Shown here: piece by piece, positions 38,333-49,182 of the stretch | Layout: each line of letters opens with the position of its first letter | Numbering within the stretch: the first letter of the stretch is position 1 | NCBI RefSeq assembly: GCF_028369105.1 | Contig: NZ_JAQNDO010000001.1 | Span: 8,898,501 to 8,962,500, forward strand | Direction of reading: 5' to 3' | From: Polyangium mundeleinium | Lineage (GTDB): Bacteria > Myxococcota_A > Polyangia > Polyangiales > Polyangiaceae | DNA: 64,000 nucleotides | Notes under the pieces: generated by a model | Database searches by the model: none | Seen by the model: the letters and a program-made list of their open reading frames with translations, nothing else | What the model was told of the DNA's origin: nothing | Position numbers and translations under genes: made by a program

Positions 38333-38646
38333 GACGGTGTGCCTCCTTCAAACGAGGAGACTGCCGACGTCCGGCTCACGCCGCCGCGGCGATCTCCCAG
38401 GTTCCGAGGGGTTGGCCGCCTGCGTGAGACGCGGATGAGCGGGCACCGACGGGGGAATGTCCCCGCGGCGCAGGCTCCGTCGAAATCGACCCGCTAGCCC
38501 TGACGCCGACGCTTCAGCACAGCCTCGCCCTCGACGGTTTTCCCCGCCGAGGCGCGCGCTGACTACCACAGCACGCCTTCCCCGTCATCCTTCTTTTGTT
38601 GGAGGTGGGGCCGGCCGCGGCCGGCCCCCTGGCGGGATCCGGGAGA
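38333..38646. other. intergenic region with a perfect GC palindrome
   Basis: No gene is seen. A perfect 22-base palindrome sits at 38607-38628 (arms GGGGCCGGCC and its complement with GC between), 19 bases after the kinase stop on the minus strand. It may slow transcription, but no T-run follows on that strand. The rest probably holds the hppA promoter and leader. Confidence 0.5.
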
Positions 38647-40332
<1,686 letters not shown>

Positions 40333-40642
40333 CGGGTCCGCGCTCGCGGTCTTCGGGCCTAACGATGATCGCTGAGAGCGCGCTGATCCATGTTCCTTCG
40401 TGTTCTCCTCGGGTACGGGGCTGGCTCGCGTGACGATCCACGCGCCGCCCGCTCGATCTGCCGCGGATGCGCCCGACGTGGTGTCTTGCGCTCGCGGAGG
40501 CGAGGCCTTTCGGCATCATCGCGGATACTACCAGGGGAGCGCGCGCCGCGTCGACGGGGCTTGATGGCGCCGCCCCAAGGCTGCTAGCGTCCTTTCCTCG
40601 CCCCTGGCCTCACAGCCGCCGCCGAGGGCGACACCGCCAACA
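40333..40642. other. intergenic region, nothing recognised
   Basis: The roughly 310 bases between the divergent kinase gene and the next small gene hold no convincing gene or structured element. They probably carry both promoters. Confidence 0.4.
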
Positions 40643-40984
40643 ATGTCAGGACCGATCGAGAGCTCAGGCGACATCGAGATTTACTGCCACCCGGCCCGCT
40701 CCTCGAACCGCGGCACTGTGCCGTTTTTCGAGAAGATCCCGCAGGGGGAACGGCTCTCGCTCGTCTTTGTCCCCGCCGAGACGGCGGACCCGCCCTACTC
40801 CCTCAAGGTCTTCTCGCCCTCGGGCACGAACATCGTCGACTCCCTCGTGCGGGATCCGCCGACCGGCGCGCCGCAGAGCCCTCCGCCGATCGAGTTCGTC
40901 GTGTCGTCCCTCGGTGTGTACAGGATCGAGATCCGTTCTCGCACCGGCCGGCATCGTGGCGACGCCAAGATCCGCGTCGGCTGA
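40643..40984 (+). CDS. small hypothetical beta-rich protein
   Basis: 113 residues. The sequence alternates strands and turns (DIEIYCHPA, LSLVFVPAET, IEFVVSSLGVYRIEIRSRT), suggesting a small beta-sandwich. No signal peptide, no motif recognised. Start chosen as the first in-frame ATG. Confidence 0.5.
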   Translation: MSGPIESSGDIEIYCHPARSSNRGTVPFFEKIPQGERLSLVFVPAETADPPYSLKVFSPSGTNIVDSLVRDPPTGAPQSPPPIEFVVSSLGVYRIEIRSRTGRHRGDAKIRVG

Positions 40985-41089
40985 ACGACACTCCGCCGAA
41001 CGAACCGAGCACGAACACGACGCGCGAGAGGCGCGCGGGTTCGGCGCGCCCGTCCGATCGTTCCTGGGCAAACGCTCGGTTCGGGATCG

Positions 41090-42193
41090 TCAGAGGAGCA
41101 TCCAGAGCACGAACGGCGTGGCGACGACGCGCGCGGCTTCGAGCGGCTTCGCCCACGCGCGCCCTTCGAGCACGCCCCCGAGCCCGCCGAGCGCCGCCAC
41201 GAACCACGCCGAGAACACGAGCTGCGTGCCGAGCGGCGCCGACGCGCCCTTCACGAGGAAGTGCACCGTGGCGGCGAGCGTGAGGACGAGCATCACGGCC
41301 GCGTAGATCCCCGCGCCGCGCGTCGGCCGCGCATCGTACTTCGGTCGATCCGGCGCGATGTCGATCGCGGCCGGCGTCATCCCGCGGGGCCGCCACTCGG
41401 GGGGCATGAACCAGACCTTGAGTTTGTCGAGGAAGCGCGGCGCGCGAGCGGCGGTCTCCAGGATGTCGCCGAAGGGCGCCCACGCGCAGACGAGCGGGTT
41501 CCACGAGGCGACGGGCTTGACGGTCCCGTAGACCGGCTTCTCCGCCTCGGGCTCGAACGTCCCGAAGAGCCGATCCCAGACGATGAGCATGCCGCCGTGG
41601 TTGCGATCGAGATACCGCCCATTGCAACCGTGATGCACGCGGTGGTGCGAGGGCGTATTCAGCACCCATTCGAGCGGGCCGAGTTTGCCGACGAGCTCGG
41701 TGTGAATCCAGAACTGGTAGACCGTATTGATTCCGAGCGCCGTCGCGAACATGGCGGGTGGGAATCCGAAGAGGGCGAGCGGCAGGTAAAAGAAACGCGA
41801 TACGAGCGGCTGGACGGGCCCCTGGCGGAGCGCGACGGCGAAGTTGTAATCCTCGCTCTGGTGGTGCGGCGCGTGCGCGGCCCACGCGAGGTTCATGCGG
41901 TGCGAGGCGCGGTGGAACCAGTAATAAAGAAAATCGAGCCCGACGAGCAAGGAGGCCCAGGCGAGCGCCGAGTCCGGCGAGACGTCGAAAAAGCGCCGCT
42001 CGTAAAGCAAGAGGTATCCGCCGAGGAGCACGCCCGCCGCGACGACGCCAAAGAGCGTCTGCGCCGAGCCGAGGAGCAGATCCGCGAGCACGTCCGGGCC
42101 GCGGTAGACGTGCCGTTTCTTGATACGCCCCACGGTCCATTCGAGGCCCATGAGGACGAAGAATGCTGGGATCGAGAGGGTGATGACGTTCAC
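41090..42193 (-). CDS. sterol-desaturase/fatty-acid-hydroxylase family protein
   Basis: 367 residues with about five membrane helices. The three His motifs of the di-iron family are present: FHRASHRMN (about 94-102), HAPHHQSEDY (about 107-116) and TPSHHRVHHG (about 183-192). Such enzymes insert oxygen or a double bond into lipid substrates at the membrane; this protein is close in layout to alkylglycerol-monooxygenase-like members. The substrate cannot be read. Extra C-terminal membrane segments (about 300-365) follow the catalytic core. Confidence 0.9.
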   Translation of the reverse strand: MNVITLSIPAFFVLMGLEWTVGRIKKRHVYRGPDVLADLLLGSAQTLFGVVAAGVLLGGYLLLYERRFFDVSPDSALAWASLLVGLDFLYYWFHRASHRMNLAWAAHAPHHQSEDYNFAVALRQGPVQPLVSRFFYLPLALFGFPPAMFATALGINTVYQFWIHTELVGKLGPLEWVLNTPSHHRVHHGCNGRYLDRNHGGMLIVWDRLFGTFEPEAEKPVYGTVKPVASWNPLVCAWAPFGDILETAARAPRFLDKLKVWFMPPEWRPRGMTPAAIDIAPDRPKYDARPTRGAGIYAAVMLVLTLAATVHFLVKGASAPLGTQLVFSAWFVAALGGLGGVLEGRAWAKPLEAARVVATPFVLWMLL

Positions 42194-42260
42194 GGCGGGG
42201 GGAGGATAGCGGGGTGGGAGGGCGGCGTCACGGGAGAGGCGGGGCGTCCGGGCTGTCTCG

Positions 42261-43166
42261 TCATTCCTCCTCGACGACCCGGATGGGCAGCCACTTGAAC
42301 CCGGTCACGCCTGCCTCCTTGAAGATGCGCCAGACCTTGGGGGTGATGAGGAAATAGGGTTGCCCGATGACGGCCGTCTTCAGATCGCCGGTCCACCGAA
42401 AGAATCCGAAATGCTCCCACATGCGGTTGACGTCCTGGGCTCCGACGAGATCCCGGGCGTGGTACGCGAGGCGCAGGGGTTCCTCGGTGGACTGGTTGAA
42501 CTTGCTGCGCCCACAGGATTTGCACACGCGTTTCCGTTCGATCCCGGTCGAGCGCGGGGACATCGGGGGCAACGTGTGCGACGCCCACATCTGCCTCCAT
42601 GGCAGCTTGATTTGCCGCACGTCCTTCTGCCTTGCGTACACGCTCCGGAAGGAGAGCCCCGATAGCTTGGCGTTCTCGAGCGTCTCGGCGAGCCGTTCGT
42701 CGACGAGGATCTCGCTGTAGCTGCCCACGGCGCGAAACTGCCCGAGCTTCGGCATGCTATCCTGGCTTGTGCCATCGAGCACGTACGCCGAAGTTTGACG
42801 GATGCCTGCGCCACACGCCGGGCACGCCGTCGAGATGTCGTAGTCCGTGCCGAACCGGGGGCCTCCGAGGACGAAGATCTCCCAGGTGACGCCCGCAACG
42901 ATGAGGGGTGCGGCCTCGAACTCGTCGTCCGTGTACTCGTCCCAGCGATCCTCGAACCATTCGACCTTGTAGGCGAGGAGGAGCTTTTGCAGGAGGGGCA
43001 GGCAAGGGTCGTCAACGTCCACGATGACGTCGACGAGAACCTGCCGTAGAGCCTTGTAATCGTGTACCGTGACGACATCAGGCCCACAGCCCGCCGGAGC
43101 GAGGATAGTCTGCTCTCCCCCTGGGACATGGTGGCCGTGGAAAGATACTTTTACCTTGGTTTTCAT
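42261..43166 (-). CDS. double-CXXCG immunity protein (SitI6-like)
   Basis: 301 residues. Two CxxCG knuckles are visible: ACPACGAGIRQ (about 115) and RVCKSCGRSKFN (about 215), the hallmark of the Myxococcus double-CXXCG family, which includes immunity partners of Sit polymorphic toxins. It starts 27 bases after the toxin gene's stop on the same strand, the order (toxin, then immunity) seen in Sit pairs. Likely a cytoplasmic protein that neutralises the neighbouring toxin. Confidence 0.8.
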   Translation of the reverse strand: MKTKVKVSFHGHHVPGGEQTILAPAGCGPDVVTVHDYKALRQVLVDVIVDVDDPCLPLLQKLLLAYKVEWFEDRWDEYTDDEFEAAPLIVAGVTWEIFVLGGPRFGTDYDISTACPACGAGIRQTSAYVLDGTSQDSMPKLGQFRAVGSYSEILVDERLAETLENAKLSGLSFRSVYARQKDVRQIKLPWRQMWASHTLPPMSPRSTGIERKRVCKSCGRSKFNQSTEEPLRLAYHARDLVGAQDVNRMWEHFGFFRWTGDLKTAVIGQPYFLITPKVWRIFKEAGVTGFKWLPIRVVEEE

Positions 43167-43193
43167 CGCTCGACGTCCGGTTCACCCAACCAG

Positions 43194-44543
43194 TCAATCG
43201 AAGTAATGTTCGATGGCCTTAAGCCAGTGGGGAGAGTCCGCGTAGACTTTCTGGTATGCCTTCCAGAGCTTGGGTAGTTCATCGGCCATGATACCTTTCG
43301 TAGCCTCGCGCAGCTTGTTCGTCATCACCGTGTGCGCCTCGCTCGACAGGATCACCGATGGTCCATCCAGGGAGTTGAGACCGATGCCCTCCATCTTGGC
43401 CGTCTCGTAGATATGATGCGCTTGACACTTCCGTTCATACCCCTTCGTGAAGTGCCGCATCACCCGAAACGGCCCGATCACCTCCGCCTTGGCGAGCGCC
43501 TGCGTCAACTCCTCGCCAAACTCCTCCGCCAGGTACTTCGCCGCATCTTCCGACAGCTCGCTCACGTCCTTGATGACGACGTTCTCCCCGCGTTTCAAGG
43601 CCTCCGACGTCGCCTTCATGAACCTGTTGCCGAGCGCCATCGCCACGGGCGAGAACATCACGGCCGCGGCCGCCGCCTGGAGCCGCGGGTCGTTCGGCCC
43701 GTCCGCGTTCATCCCGCCGACGATCCCGTATTCCTTCCCGTCGGGGCGATGCAGGTCCTCGTTCATTTGCAGGTTGAAGATCGCCCCCGCGATCACCACC
43801 TGCTCCAGGATCGCCCCCGCCCGCGTCTTCTTCGGCCGCGCCGGGCAGCCCTCCTTCGTCTGCTCGCACGACGTGACGTTCAACGGCTTCCGGTCTGCCG
43901 TGTCCACGCGCTGTGGGAGCGCGCCGCCTCGATCCACGAGCCCGTGCTCCTTGTCCGCCCACTTCGCCTCTCGCTGCGGGAGAATGGGCTCGCTCGATAA
44001 GACGCCTTCCCGCGGCAAGACCGGATCCTGCTGCTTGGCCGGGGCCGAAGCACGCGGAGGCGGCGGGCCCTCCTTCGGCTGCGGAACGCGATGTTTCTCG
44101 ACGCGCTTCTCGACGCTGCCCTCGTCGCCGCCGCCTTTACGTTCCTCGTCGCCGCCGCGCTTGCCGGGCGCTTTGCTCGCGCTCCCGTCTTCCGCTTTCG
44201 TCTCTTCTTTTTTCGGCGCCTCCTTCGCCGGCGCCGGTTTCGGCGGCGGCGGCGGTGGCGGGCATTTCAGCGTGTTGTACGGGATGGGTAAAATTCGCAC
44301 GCTCTCTGGCGGGGCATAGGGATCGTAGCGAAAGATGGCGCGCCCCTCGACCTTCCGCGCGAACTCCACCCGGCTGCGCGTGGTCCACACCTTCGCCGAC
44401 CCATTCTCATAGGCCCACACCGTCAGGCCGGGCGGGACGTCCGGTGGCTTGACGCAGACACGGAACTCCAGCGCGTGCGCGGGCGAAGCGCAGAAAAGAA
44501 GAGTCAGTGCCAGCAGGGGCGAGGTGAAGGAACGAGCGCGCAT
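43194..44543 (-). CDS. Sit-like polymorphic toxin with AHH/HNH-type C-terminus
   Basis: 449 residues; ATG at 44543 gives a signal peptide (RSFTSPLLALTLLFCASPAHA). A Pro/Lys/Glu-rich linker (KCPPPPPPPKPAPAKEAPKK, about 90-190) follows, then a membrane-associated helix-like section (about 260-320) and a C-terminal domain (about 370-449) with GYERKCQAHHIYETAKMEG and SSEAHTVMTNKLREA, a His-rich pattern like AHH/HNH nucleases. This layout fits contact-exchanged SitA-type toxins. The catalytic set is a guess from motif shape. No sitB-like gene is seen beside the pair. Confidence 0.7.
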   Translation of the reverse strand: MRARSFTSPLLALTLLFCASPAHALEFRVCVKPPDVPPGLTVWAYENGSAKVWTTRSRVEFARKVEGRAIFRYDPYAPPESVRILPIPYNTLKCPPPPPPPKPAPAKEAPKKEETKAEDGSASKAPGKRGGDEERKGGGDEGSVEKRVEKHRVPQPKEGPPPPRASAPAKQQDPVLPREGVLSSEPILPQREAKWADKEHGLVDRGGALPQRVDTADRKPLNVTSCEQTKEGCPARPKKTRAGAILEQVVIAGAIFNLQMNEDLHRPDGKEYGIVGGMNADGPNDPRLQAAAAAVMFSPVAMALGNRFMKATSEALKRGENVVIKDVSELSEDAAKYLAEEFGEELTQALAKAEVIGPFRVMRHFTKGYERKCQAHHIYETAKMEGIGLNSLDGPSVILSSEAHTVMTNKLREATKGIMADELPKLWKAYQKVYADSPHWLKAIEHYFD

Positions 44544-44677
44544 ACGACCTCCCACGCCGACGGTACCAGCGCCCCAAATCCGACCGGAAGCTTCTTCACA
44601 AATGCGAAAGCCCCGCAGCCGCCCGGGTCCTCCGCCGCGACCCCTCCCCGCCGAAAATCCCGTGCCCCGTTTCCCGC

Positions 44678-45052
44678 TGTCGGCAAGCTCCGCGACATCG
44701 TCGGCAAGCTCCGCGACATCGTCGACAAGGTCCAACGACATCGTCGGCAAGATCAACGACCACGTCGGAAGGCTCCGCGACATCGTCGGCAAGGTCCAAC
44801 GACATCGTCGGCAAGCTCCGCGACATCGTCGACAAGCTCCAACGACATCGTCGGCAAGATCAACGACCACGTCGGAAAGCTCCGCGACATCGTCGACAAG
44901 CTCCAACGACATCGTCGGCAAGATCAACGACCACGTCGGAAAGCTCCGCGACATCGTCGGAAGGCTCCAACGACATCGTCGGAAGGCTTCGCGACATCGT
45001 CGGAAAGCTCCAACGACATCATCGGCAAGGTCCACGACCTCGTCCGCGCGCT
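44678..45052. repeat. 21/22-bp minisatellite upstream of the toxin gene
   Basis: About 17 tandem units alternate between 21 and 22 bases, of the form GACATCGTCGGCAAGCTCCGC and GACATCGTCGACAAG-GTCCAAC, with higher-order blocks in which GACCACGTCGGAAAG recurs. Because 22-base units break the reading frame, no single frame translates the block, so it is not a protein repeat. It lies between the toxin start and the 3' end of the broken lipoprotein gene. Confidence 0.85.
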
Positions 45053-45087
45053 CCCTCCGGACGCCCAGGGAGCGCCCTCCTTGCACT

Positions 45088-47528
45088 TCAATGCAGCGTG
45101 CAGGCCATCCGGACGAACGATCCGCCGTCGCCCCATTCCATCGCGTGCGCTGTTTTCTTCGCGAAATGGGCGGTCACGAAGCCGAGCGGACGCGGGTGGT
45201 CCGGAAGCGCCTCCTCTTCCAGGCTGACGTCGACGCTCTCGATACACGCCGCGCCCTTGTCGACACGGACCTCGTAATACAACGCGTGGATCCGCGCGTC
45301 GGTCGACGTCACGCCGTCCACTTCGAGGGAGATGCGCGCATTGAGCTCCCGGAGACGAAACAACATCCCCGACGCGCCCGGACGACAGATCGGCAGGGCC
45401 CACAACCCACCGGGCCTCGGTGGTCGGTGCATCGTCCATCCGTGCAAGGGAAGAAGCGCAACCGGATTCGCGCCTGCGCCGAGCGGCAGCGCCTGCACAG
45501 CGGACCACCCGCTGCCATCGAGAAGAACAGGGAACTCCTTGCTCCCGAGAACTCCCGCCTCGGCCACGTTGCGCGGCCCATACAAGGAGGCGACGTTCCG
45601 CAACGAGCCGTCGGCCATCCACGCGAACAGGGATTGCCCGGTATTTCCAACGACCGGATCGTCCTCGTTCGGCCCCAAGGTCGCCTTCAAGAAGTTCCCC
45701 ATCGGGGCGCTTGCTCAGCCGCGTCGTGCGAGCTGGTTTTCCCGGGGTCCCGAGGACGTCCCTTCCTCGTAAAGGTCCGGCTTCGGACGAACCGGCCCGA
45801 CGTCCCCCCCGGGCCCGGACGCGCACAAGACGACGGGCTCCTCCTCCTCGGCGGACGCGTCCTTCGCCCGCGGGGGCGCGCAATGACCATAGAAGACGAG
45901 CGCGCCGCGGGGCCGCCGAATGACCTCGTGAACATGTGTCAGGGAGAGCTTCGGCATCTCGGCGCGCCGCAGGGCGAGCGGGCCCGTCAAATTGAAGACG
46001 GCCGTCTCGACACGTTCGAAATCCATGGGGCAGAAGACGAGCCCTCGATCCGGCAAATGTGCGACGCGACAAGCCAGGATGTCGTGCGAACGGGGATCGG
46101 CCAGCGTGTCCTTCGGGAGCGCCGGGTTCCACGCGACCTCCAGGGCAGCGCCCGTCCTCGGATCCACGCGGGCGGCCATGCGATTCACCGCGATGAAGAC
46201 ACCCCCGCGCGGATCGGGGCTGCCATCCCGAAGGGCGAGCTCGATCGGATCGGTCTCCGTCGCTTCGATCCACGCGAGCGTGGGGTTCGTCCGAGCGACG
46301 TCGACGAGACGGCGCGTGAATGCGCCGACGCGAGAGTCCGCGAAATCGATGGGGGCGCGGAGGTCGCCGCGGACGGCTTCGATCTGCTCTCCGCGCCGCC
46401 GGAGGTCGAAGTCGTCCCCCGTTCCTCGGGCTTGTCGGCGGCGGGCACGTGAAATGTCTTGCCGCCGTCGCGCGTGAGGGCGAGGCCAATCGATTCGAAT
46501 ACGACGGCCCCTTCGGCCATCGATCGAAACAGAATGTCGGTCGGCGGGACGTCGGGCCACCCTGCGAGGGTCCTCGTCGCGCCGGTCTCCACGTCGAGCA
46601 GCAGGGCGGGCGCGCCGCTGCCATAGGAATCCCACACGGCCACGAAGCCGGGCCCCGCGCCGACCTTCGAGATCGCGTTGACCGGCCCCACACGAAACGC
46701 CTCGACGAGCACACGGGGCTCGCCCAGGGGGTCGTCGAAGCGATAAAGGGCCCACGCCAGGACGAGCGTGGTGGTTCCGTCACGACAGCTGTGGTGGCTT
46801 TCGAGGGGCCCTCGCCAAAGCTTCTCCAGGCTCGACATCAGCTCGTCGGCCTCTTCTTTCGGCAGAATCCGTCGCGCTTTGCCGTTGCTCCGAACCGAGA
46901 CGATTCCCTCTCGCACCTCGATGACGACCTCCAAGGTCATGTTCGGCCTCCACGAGTGCTCGAGGATCACGTATCGCTCCGTGCTGTCCCCCGCATCGAC
47001 ACACCACGAGCAGCCCTCGGCCGTTGCCGGCGGTAATGGCAGGACGACCTCGGCGGAGCTCGTGTCGGCCCCCGCGGGGCATTGCTGCACGATGGGCACC
47101 CCAATGCGCGTCCCCGGGGCGAGGTCCTGCATGATCCGGCAGGCATCGTCCGCGCACGGCCACTCGTGGATGTCCGGCGCGAGCTTGTGAGGGAGCATCG
47201 GCGCGCGAGGCTCGGGGACGTCGAAGGCCACTCGGGCTCGGTACAGAAACGTGCCGGCGTCACGCCGCGCCCACGTCACCTCGACGCTCGGCTCGCCCCC
47301 GACGCATTCCACCACATGGAGCGGGACACGCGTCCCGTCCGGCTCGATCAGGACAGTGCGACGAAGCTGCTGACATACGGCAGCCTCGTGCTCCTGAGCC
47401 GTGCAGTACGGATAGCCCGGTGGTCCCGGCTCCGGCGGCGGCGCGGCGGCACACGCCACCAGCATCGAGCCCACGACGACGAGGAAGGCGAGGAGACCAG
47501 CACGAGCAGCGAATGCGGACGACCTCAT
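45088..47528 (-). pseudogene. large lipoprotein gene broken by a frameshift and a stop
   Basis: Three coding segments are in line. Segment one (47528 to about 46411) starts with a lipoprotein signal (LLAFLVVVGSMLVACAAAP). Around 46416-46420 a run of five G (minus strand) precedes a switch of frame; one extra G would join ADKPEERG to DDFDLRRRGEQIEAVRGD. The second segment runs to a TGA at 45715-45717, after ENQLARRG, and the third continues in the same frame with GNFLKATLGPNEDD to the stop at 45088. Intact, the protein would have about 810 residues. Family not recognised. It may be a decayed gene or contain sequencing errors. Confidence 0.7.
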
Positions 47529-47581
47529 CGCCCTTGGACCGATCGAAGCATGCCGCTTTGGCCTCCTCCCGCGCCCCGCCC

Positions 47582-47857
47582 TTACTTCTTCCCGACCTTC
47601 TTCTTCAGCGCCGCGAGCTCCGCGTCGATCTCCGCCTCGGCCTTCTTCCGATCCTTCTCGGCCTGCTTTGCCGCCGCCGCGCGCGCCTTCTCCTCGGCGA
47701 GCGCGCGCTTTTGCGCTTCCTTCGCCGCGGCCTCGCGCTCCTTCGCCGTCGGCTCCCGCGACGCTTCTTCGACCTTCTCCACGGCCTCTTCGAACAACGC
47801 CTTGCCCGCGCTGAACCCGAAGCCGTGCACGATCGCGTCCGTGAGCCGCTTGATCAC
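47582..47857 (-). CDS. small charged coiled-coil protein
   Basis: 91 residues, GTG overlapping the stop of the DUF6065-like gene (GTGA). It is almost entirely helical and charged, rich in Ala, Lys and Glu (KEREAAAKEAQKRALAEEKA, KDRKKAEAEIDAELAALKKK), and likely forms a coiled coil. No family recognised. Its coupling to the DUF6065-like gene suggests a shared complex. Confidence 0.75.
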   Translation of the reverse strand: MIKRLTDAIVHGFGFSAGKALFEEAVEKVEEASREPTAKEREAAAKEAQKRALAEEKARAAAAKQAEKDRKKAEAEIDAELAALKKKVGKK

Positions 47858-48618
47858 CGCTTCTTCCCCTTCTTCCAGGCCTTCAGCGCGAGCTTGCGCT
47901 GGTGGTCCCGCGCCACCGTCCCGTCCGGCGCGCGGCCGTGCACGTAGTCTTTTTGCCACGCCGCCTGGTGCGCGCTCGAGCCCTCGACCGGCAGCTCCTT
48001 GATGAATTGCGAGCGGCTGTTCCGCCATTCGAGGTAACTCTTCGCGACCTCCGGATCGTCGTAGAGCCCGCGTAGCTCCGGCTCGAACGATTCGAGCTCG
48101 CCGCGGCGCATCGGCACGATCATCGCGATGGGCTCGCCCCGCTTCCACGTCACCGGATGCTGCGCCCGCGTGAGCTGCCAGTTCATCGTGAACGTCGCGG
48201 TGCTCCAGTCCGTCTCGACGAGCCCGTCGAGCGGAGAGGCGCCGTCCTTCGGCATGTTCGCAGGGCCCCGGACGAGCAGGTTGTACCCGGGCGGCGTGCG
48301 GAACAGGAACGGAATGGAGAACGTGAGGATCCCGTGCCCGAAATGGCTCATGGCCAGGTACGGCTCGGGCCCCTCGATGTTCTCGATGCACACGCTCTTC
48401 AGGGAGCTCGTCCCGTCCCATATGGCCCGCACCGTGTGCGGCGAGAGGACGAGCCAGCCGGCCTGGTTCGCGATGAGCAGCGGCAGACAGCGGTTCGCGA
48501 ACGCGTCCCGCGTATCGTTCATCCACTCGCGCTGGATGGGCCCCGGGACGATCTCGGGCGGCTCTCCGGTGCTGGTGTGGTAGGCGAGGAAGGGGAGCTT
48601 TTCGGACTTCTCGGACAT
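47854..48618 (-). CDS. DUF6065-like protein
   Basis: 254 residues from the ATG at 48618 (MSEKSEKLPFLAYHTST). Middle section: PGPIQREWMNDTRDAFANRC, LLIANQAGWLVLSPHTVRAI, HFGHGILTFSIPFLFRTPPG, with a basic C-terminus (RKLALKAWKKGKKR). From memory this fits the uncharacterised DUF6065 family; it is soluble with no known activity. It is the last host-type gene before the mobile element. Confidence 0.65.
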   Translation of the reverse strand: MSEKSEKLPFLAYHTSTGEPPEIVPGPIQREWMNDTRDAFANRCLPLLIANQAGWLVLSPHTVRAIWDGTSSLKSVCIENIEGPEPYLAMSHFGHGILTFSIPFLFRTPPGYNLLVRGPANMPKDGASPLDGLVETDWSTATFTMNWQLTRAQHPVTWKRGEPIAMIVPMRRGELESFEPELRGLYDDPEVAKSYLEWRNSRSQFIKELPVEGSSAHQAAWQKDYVHGRAPDGTVARDHQRKLALKAWKKGKKR

Positions 48619-48672
48619 CGGCCGGGACGATCCTAGCAAAGCTCCCCGACCCGGTGGGGACGAAAATTCAGT

Positions 48673-49182
48673 TTGCTTGCCCAATGGGGCGACCTGACGC
48701 CCACCTTCATCGATGAGGCAGTGCAGGTCGCATACGCCGCGCAGCATGAGCGGTCATACAAGATCCCCGTCGGTCTCCCCGCCTCCCGCCGCTGGGCGTA
48801 TCTCACGACGGACCAGCAAAGTGACCTTCGGCAAAATCTCCAATGGCTGGCGGCGTCGCGACAAGCCGCGGACGAGGCAGCGGGGGAGGCGCTCCACCGA
48901 ACGGCGGTCGACGTGATGACCGTGTGGTTTGCCAATCCAGGGCGCGACAACTGGCTGAGGATCCGCAAGCATCCGCTCGCCCGCCTTTGCGAGGACTTCG
49001 CGGATGTCGCCACGTCAATCCTTGGGCGAGACAAGGCAAAGGCGTCGGGGGTGGTCCCGAAACCCGCGTTCGTGCCGACGCTGCGTGAACGGTCGCAAGG
49101 CGAGCAAGAGCAGGTCAAAGCGGGGTTGCAGGGGGTTCTGGCTGTTCTCAAACGCCCGGCGGCGAAAGGAGCGGCGGCATGA
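48673..49182 (+). CDS. helical protein at the element's left border, possibly 5'-truncated
   Basis: About 169 residues from a TTG; the frame is open from 48637, but no ATG or GTG and no ribosome-binding site precede it. Sequence is helical (DQQSDLRQNLQWLAASRQAA; EEQEQVKAGL-like near the end). The gene lies next to the probable integration junction, so it may have lost its 5' end there. Its stop overlaps the next ATG (ATGA). Family not recognised. Confidence 0.45.
   Translation: MLAQWGDLTPTFIDEAVQVAYAAQHERSYKIPVGLPASRRWAYLTTDQQSDLRQNLQWLAASRQAADEAAGEALHRTAVDVMTVWFANPGRDNWLRIRKHPLARLCEDFADVATSILGRDKAKASGVVPKPAFVPTLRERSQGEQEQVKAGLQGVLAVLKRPAAKGAAA

Noticed and set aside
44475-45227. Apparent protein made of DIVGKLR-like repeats
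   Set aside because: The 22-base units shift the frame, so no single protein frame spans the block; it is treated as a DNA repeat.
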